8,567 nucleotides of DNA from Chloroflexota bacterium (lineage in GTDB: Bacteria > Chloroflexota > UBA6077): NCBI GenBank assembly GCA_021788565.1, contig JAJYKO010000180.1:1-8567 (forward strand). The letters run 5' to 3'. The translations under genes were made by a program, and so were the position numbers. The stretch's first letter is position 1. Every line of letters starts with the position of its first letter. Positions 6,502-8,567 of the stretch are shown here, piece after piece. Below the pieces are notes generated by a model that did not search any database, had not been told where the DNA came from, and saw only the letters and a program-made list of their open reading frames with translations.

Positions 6502-7227
6502 TCAGGCCGTAATAACGTTGAACTTAAAGCCGCGCGCACCAACCGGCTCGATGTATCCAGCGTCGCGAGAATCGCTCATCTCGGGCAAGGCGTGGGCGAT
6601 CTTTGTCAGCAGCCCGCGCATGTGTGCTTCAACGTGCTGCACGCCGTCATCCCCACTGACATTTTCCCACAGGCCATCCATTAGAACATCACCGGGGACC
6701 ACGTTACCGGGATTGAGCATGAGGCATCGAAGGAGATTGACCTCTGGCGGTGTGAGGCTGACGAGCTGCAAGACGTTACCAACCTTAATCACGAGCCTCG
6801 AGGCATTGATGCGCAGCTCGGCGTTGCCAACCGCGATGCGGTCTTCCCACCTGTTTTCGCGCTGAGTTAGCGAACGCCACGCCAGGGAATTCACGCACGA
6901 AATAAACTCCTCAGCCCCGAATGGCTTCGCAAGAAAGACCCCTACATTTAGCTCTAGCCCGATGGTGCAGTCGTCGAGCCAGCCACGAGGTGTCAGGAAC
7001 AGGATCCTGGCGTCCGCGTTTGCCTGCTGTAATTGCGTGTAGATCTGAAAGCCATCGACATCCGGTAGAACCATGTCCAGGACGAACAGGTCGGGCTGAC
7101 GCTGTCCAATCAAGTCAACAGCAGCGGCTCCGCTGAGGGCGGTCTCGACCTCATATCCCTCCTCGGTTAGAAGAAACTTCGCGGTCTTGCAGACCATAGG
7201 GTCGTCGTCGATCACCAATACGTACAT
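6502..7227 (-). CDS. OmpR/PhoB-family response regulator (receiver plus winged helix), orphan
   Basis: A 241-residue DNA-binding response regulator. Receiver domain (1-115): acidic cluster Asp7-Asp8-Asp9 in VLVIDDDP, phospho-acceptor Asp51 in FVLDMVLPDVDG, Thr79 in LFLTPRG, and Lys101 with Phe98 in VGVFLAKPF; all key residues are present. The C-terminal part (about 130-241) is a winged-helix Trans_reg_C domain: VSLTPPEVNLLRCLMLNPG is the start, VQHVEAHMRGLLTKI is the recognition-helix region, and GARGFKFNV is the wing. The ATG at 7227 follows GGGGAGG (7236-7242) by 8 nt; the longer frame to 7284 is less likely. No histidine kinase is adjacent in the window. It lies 112 bp downstream of one CAWC protein and 378 bp upstream of the other, so a shared pathway is likely. 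Output genes are unknown; the divergent region near selB is one possible target. Confidence 0.92.
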   Translation of the reverse strand: MYVLVIDDDPMVCKTAKFLLTEEGYEVETALSGAAAVDLIGQRQPDLFVLDMVLPDVDGFQIYTQLQQANADARILFLTPRGWLDDCTIGLELNVGVFLAKPFGAEEFISCVNSLAWRSLTQRENRWEDRIAVGNAELRINASRLVIKVGNVLQLVSLTPPEVNLLRCLMLNPGNVVPGDVLMDGLWENVSGDDGVQHVEAHMRGLLTKIAHALPEMSDSRDAGYIEPVGARGFKFNVITA

Positions 7228-7339
7228 GCGGACCGCCTCCCCGGGTGCACCCCCGCTGTCTCGGGCAAGATAGAAAACAACCAAGCTGGTCGGCTATAAC
7301 GGACGTTCGATGTCAATCTCTGTCCTGGCTCGTGCCGGC

Positions 7340-7723
7340 TTATGCCAGCACATCTCGGATGGGCTGGCCATGCCTGCGTGCTCGTTGCTGGGACGCGAGG
7401 TCATACACCCTGCCCGCACATTCCGGACAAACGCCATGGGTGGTCCTCACCGTCAACGTGGCTCCCACCGGCAGCCGAAACGACCACCCGTGAACAACAT
7501 GGCGAACCCACGGCAGGCGCAGATACCATGCCCCCAGCTTTATCCCGCCGCACCACGCGCATTGAGTGATCATCAACTGCACCCCATCTCCGAATTGCCA
7601 AAACTGCGTTGCTCCACCACTCGCATCCACGACAAAGGATATGGGTGCGCCCACGGCCGGGGTAGGGCCGGCGGTCCCCGCGATTTCTTTATCAGGTCCT
7701 ATGGCCAAGGGACCAAGAGACAC
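7340..7723 (-). CDS. Four-cysteine (CAWC...HGVCPEC) protein, copy 2, with extended N-terminus
   Basis: A 127-residue protein if it starts at GTG 7723, or 77 residues from ATG 7573. The conserved part is ITQCAWCGGIKLGAWYL (52-68) and TTHGVCPECAGRVYDLA (94-110), with Cys55/58 and Cys99/102 as two CxxC knuckles, probably zinc-binding. It aligns with copy 1 through TQCAWC, KLGxWYL and THGVCPxC; the loop is 36 residues here against 34 there. The N-terminal 50 residues include VGAPISFVVDASGG and QFWQFGDG, which read like the front half of a PKD-type beta domain but without the rest of it. GTG 7723 has no Shine-Dalgarno site; the ATG has a purine-rich GGAGATGGGG upstream at a long distance, so the short form is quite possible. 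It ends 112 bp before the response regulator and probably shares its transcript. Confidence 0.65.
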   Translation of the reverse strand: MSLGPLAIGPDKEIAGTAGPTPAVGAPISFVVDASGGATQFWQFGDGVQLMITQCAWCGGIKLGAWYLRLPWVRHVVHGWSFRLPVGATLTVRTTHGVCPECAGRVYDLASQQRARRHGQPIRDVLA

Positions 7724-7813
7724 TGAGGCCGGGCAAAATCGGAAAACCGCCCAACCAGCTCGCCAGCCGAACCACAGATGCTGAGATCGTATGACCCGGA
7801 ATCACGGGCAACT

Positions 7814-7831
7814 ATAGGACGATATTCCTAT
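7814..7831. promoter_or_regulatory. Palindromic operator candidate in the divergent region ahead of selB
   Basis: ATAGGA (7814-7819) and TCCTAT (7826-7831) are perfect inverted arms around a 6-bp centre, the usual size for a dimeric regulator site. It overlaps a possible minus-strand -10 box, TATAGT (read from 7816 to 7811), that could serve the four-cysteine protein gene; no good -35 goes with it. Confidence 0.35.
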
Positions 7832-7845
7832 TGCGCTGCTGGGCG

Positions 7846-7906
7846 GAATGCATTCGTGGGTGCGCGCATTCTGTTGGCCGCCGAGAGCCCGCTTCCTGGC
7901 GAATGC
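7846..7906. repeat. Four GAATGC/GCATTC repeats upstream of selB
   Basis: GAATGC occurs at 7846-7851 and 7901-7906, and its complement GCATTC at 7850-7855 and 7866-7871. The first two merge into the 10-bp palindrome GAATGCATTC. The two GCATTC copies are 16 bp apart. All lie within 75 bp upstream of the TATAAT of selB, a place where an activator or repressor could bind. A 6-mer repeat is only weak evidence. Confidence 0.3.
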
Positions 7907-7916
7907 CCTCGGGCGC

Positions 7917-7922
7917 TATAAT
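7917..7922 (+). promoter_or_regulatory. Consensus -10 box (TATAAT) for selB
   Basis: A perfect TATAAT lies 36 bp before the TTG start of selB, so transcription would begin near 7929 with a short leader. There is no good -35 hexamer at 16-19 bp and no TGn extension, so the promoter may need an activator. It implies that selB can be transcribed independently of the selA operon. Confidence 0.5.
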
Positions 7923-7958
7923 GCGGATAGCAGCAGGTAACTTGCTTAAGGTGTCGCA

Positions 7959-8567
7959 TTGTACGTAATTGGAACAGCAGGCCACGTAGACCACGGCAAG
8001 TCCACACTCGTTCAGGCCCTCACCGGAATCGACCCGGACCGCCTTAGGGAAGAAAAAGAGCGGGGCATGACCATAGACCTCGGATTCGCGTGGTTGAAGC
8101 TTCCGAGCGGGCGAGAGGTTAGCATCGTGGATGTGCCGGGTCACGAGCGGTTTATTAAGAACATGCTCGCTGGCGTCGGCGGCATAGACCTGGCGATGCT
8201 GGTGGTCGCCGCCGACGAGGGTCCTATGCCTCAGACTGACGAGCATCTTGCCATTCTGGATCTGCTGGGCATCTCGCGCGGAATCGTGGCGATCACGAAA
8301 TCCGATTTGGTGGACGAGGAGTGGCTGGAGCTGGTTAAGGCCGAGGTCGAGGAGCGGCTTGCTCCGACGTCCTTAGCCACGGCCCGGCTCCTGCCGGTAT
8401 CTTCCGTCACCGGTCAAGGGCTCGGCGAGCTATTGACAGCCCTGGACGACCTGCTGTCGGTCATCCCCGGCAAGCGCGACATTTCCAAGCCCCGCGTTCC
8501 CGTGGACAGGGTCTTCACCGTGGCTGGATTCGGCACAGTGATAACAGGGAAGCTGGTGGATGGGGAA
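7959..8567 (+). CDS. selB: Selenocysteine-specific elongation factor SelB, 3' end cut by window edge
   Basis: The first 203 codons of an EF-Tu-like GTPase that carries Sec-tRNA(Sec) to ribosomes at UGA codons marked by a SECIS hairpin. The frame starts [17 protein letters not shown] with the P-loop GHVDHGKS (8-15). The switch region [15 protein letters not shown] (31-45) has the SelB form of the GITI motif, DVPGH (58-62) is G3, and TKSD (113-116) is G4. After [14 protein letters not shown] the start of domain 2 is seen ([12 protein letters not shown]). Domains 3 and the winged-helix SECIS-binding part are outside the window. The start is TTG, 5 nt after AAGGTG; no ATG or GTG in frame would keep the family N-terminus, where [13 protein letters not shown] is the usual opening. 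It shares its strand with selA 3.7 kb upstream and has its own TATAAT box. Confidence 0.96.
   Translation, partial: MYVIGTAGHVDHGKSTLVQALTGIDPDRLREEKERGMTIDLGFAWLKLPSGREVSIVDVPGHERFIKNMLAGVGGIDLAMLVVAADEGPMPQTDEHLAILDLLGISRGIVAITKSDLVDEEWLELVKAEVEERLAPTSLATARLLPVSSVTGQGLGELLTALDDLLSVIPGKRDISKPRVPVDRVFTVAGFGTVITGKLVDGE

Noticed and set aside
7311..7316. Minus-strand TTGACA upstream of the response regulator
   Set aside because: The only TATAAT-like match downstream (TTATAG) is about 10 bp away, too close for a sigma70 promoter.
7812..8246. Long minus-strand open frame opposite selB
   Set aside because: It is a shadow of the clearly conserved selB G domain and has no recognisable motifs.

Overview
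The window is GC-rich (roughly 60% by eye), gene-dense bacterial DNA with several TTG and GTG starts. The gene mix points to an environmental bacterium with selenocysteine translation: selA, selB, a DUF3786 protein, an ACT-domain malic enzyme, OmpR-type signalling and envelope glycosyltransferases. Chloroflexota or a similar deep-branching lineage is a reasonable guess, but no marker here fixes the taxonomy.

Layout. (1) 1-2016, minus strand: a tight operon of a family 2 glycosyltransferase, fabZ (overlapping the glycosyltransferase stop) and a family 9 (heptosyltransferase-type) glycosyltransferase that runs off the left edge. This looks like a cell-envelope glycan or lipid module. (2) 2017-2236: a divergent promoter region. 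(3) 2237-5752, plus strand: a DUF3786 protein, selA (ATGA overlap with it) and, 64 bp later, an ACT-domain NAD(P)-dependent malic enzyme. (4) 5753-7723, minus strand: an orphan OmpR/PhoB-type response regulator between two small paralogous proteins. Each paralog carries a CAWC...THGVCPxC four-cysteine motif. Long non-coding stretches with strong inverted repeats lie among these genes. (5) 7724-7958: a second divergent regulatory region with repeats and a consensus TATAAT. (6) 7959-8567, plus strand: the first 203 codons of selB, cut by the right edge.

How they fit together. SelA converts Ser-tRNA(Sec) to Sec-tRNA(Sec), and SelB delivers that tRNA to the ribosome at recoded UGA codons. The two sel genes share a strand but are separated by the malic enzyme gene and by the oppositely oriented signalling cassette. 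I could not find selC (tRNA-Sec) or selD in the window. The most unusual part is the four-cysteine-protein / response-regulator / four-cysteine-protein cassette with its structured spacer. The tight DUF3786-selA coupling comes second.
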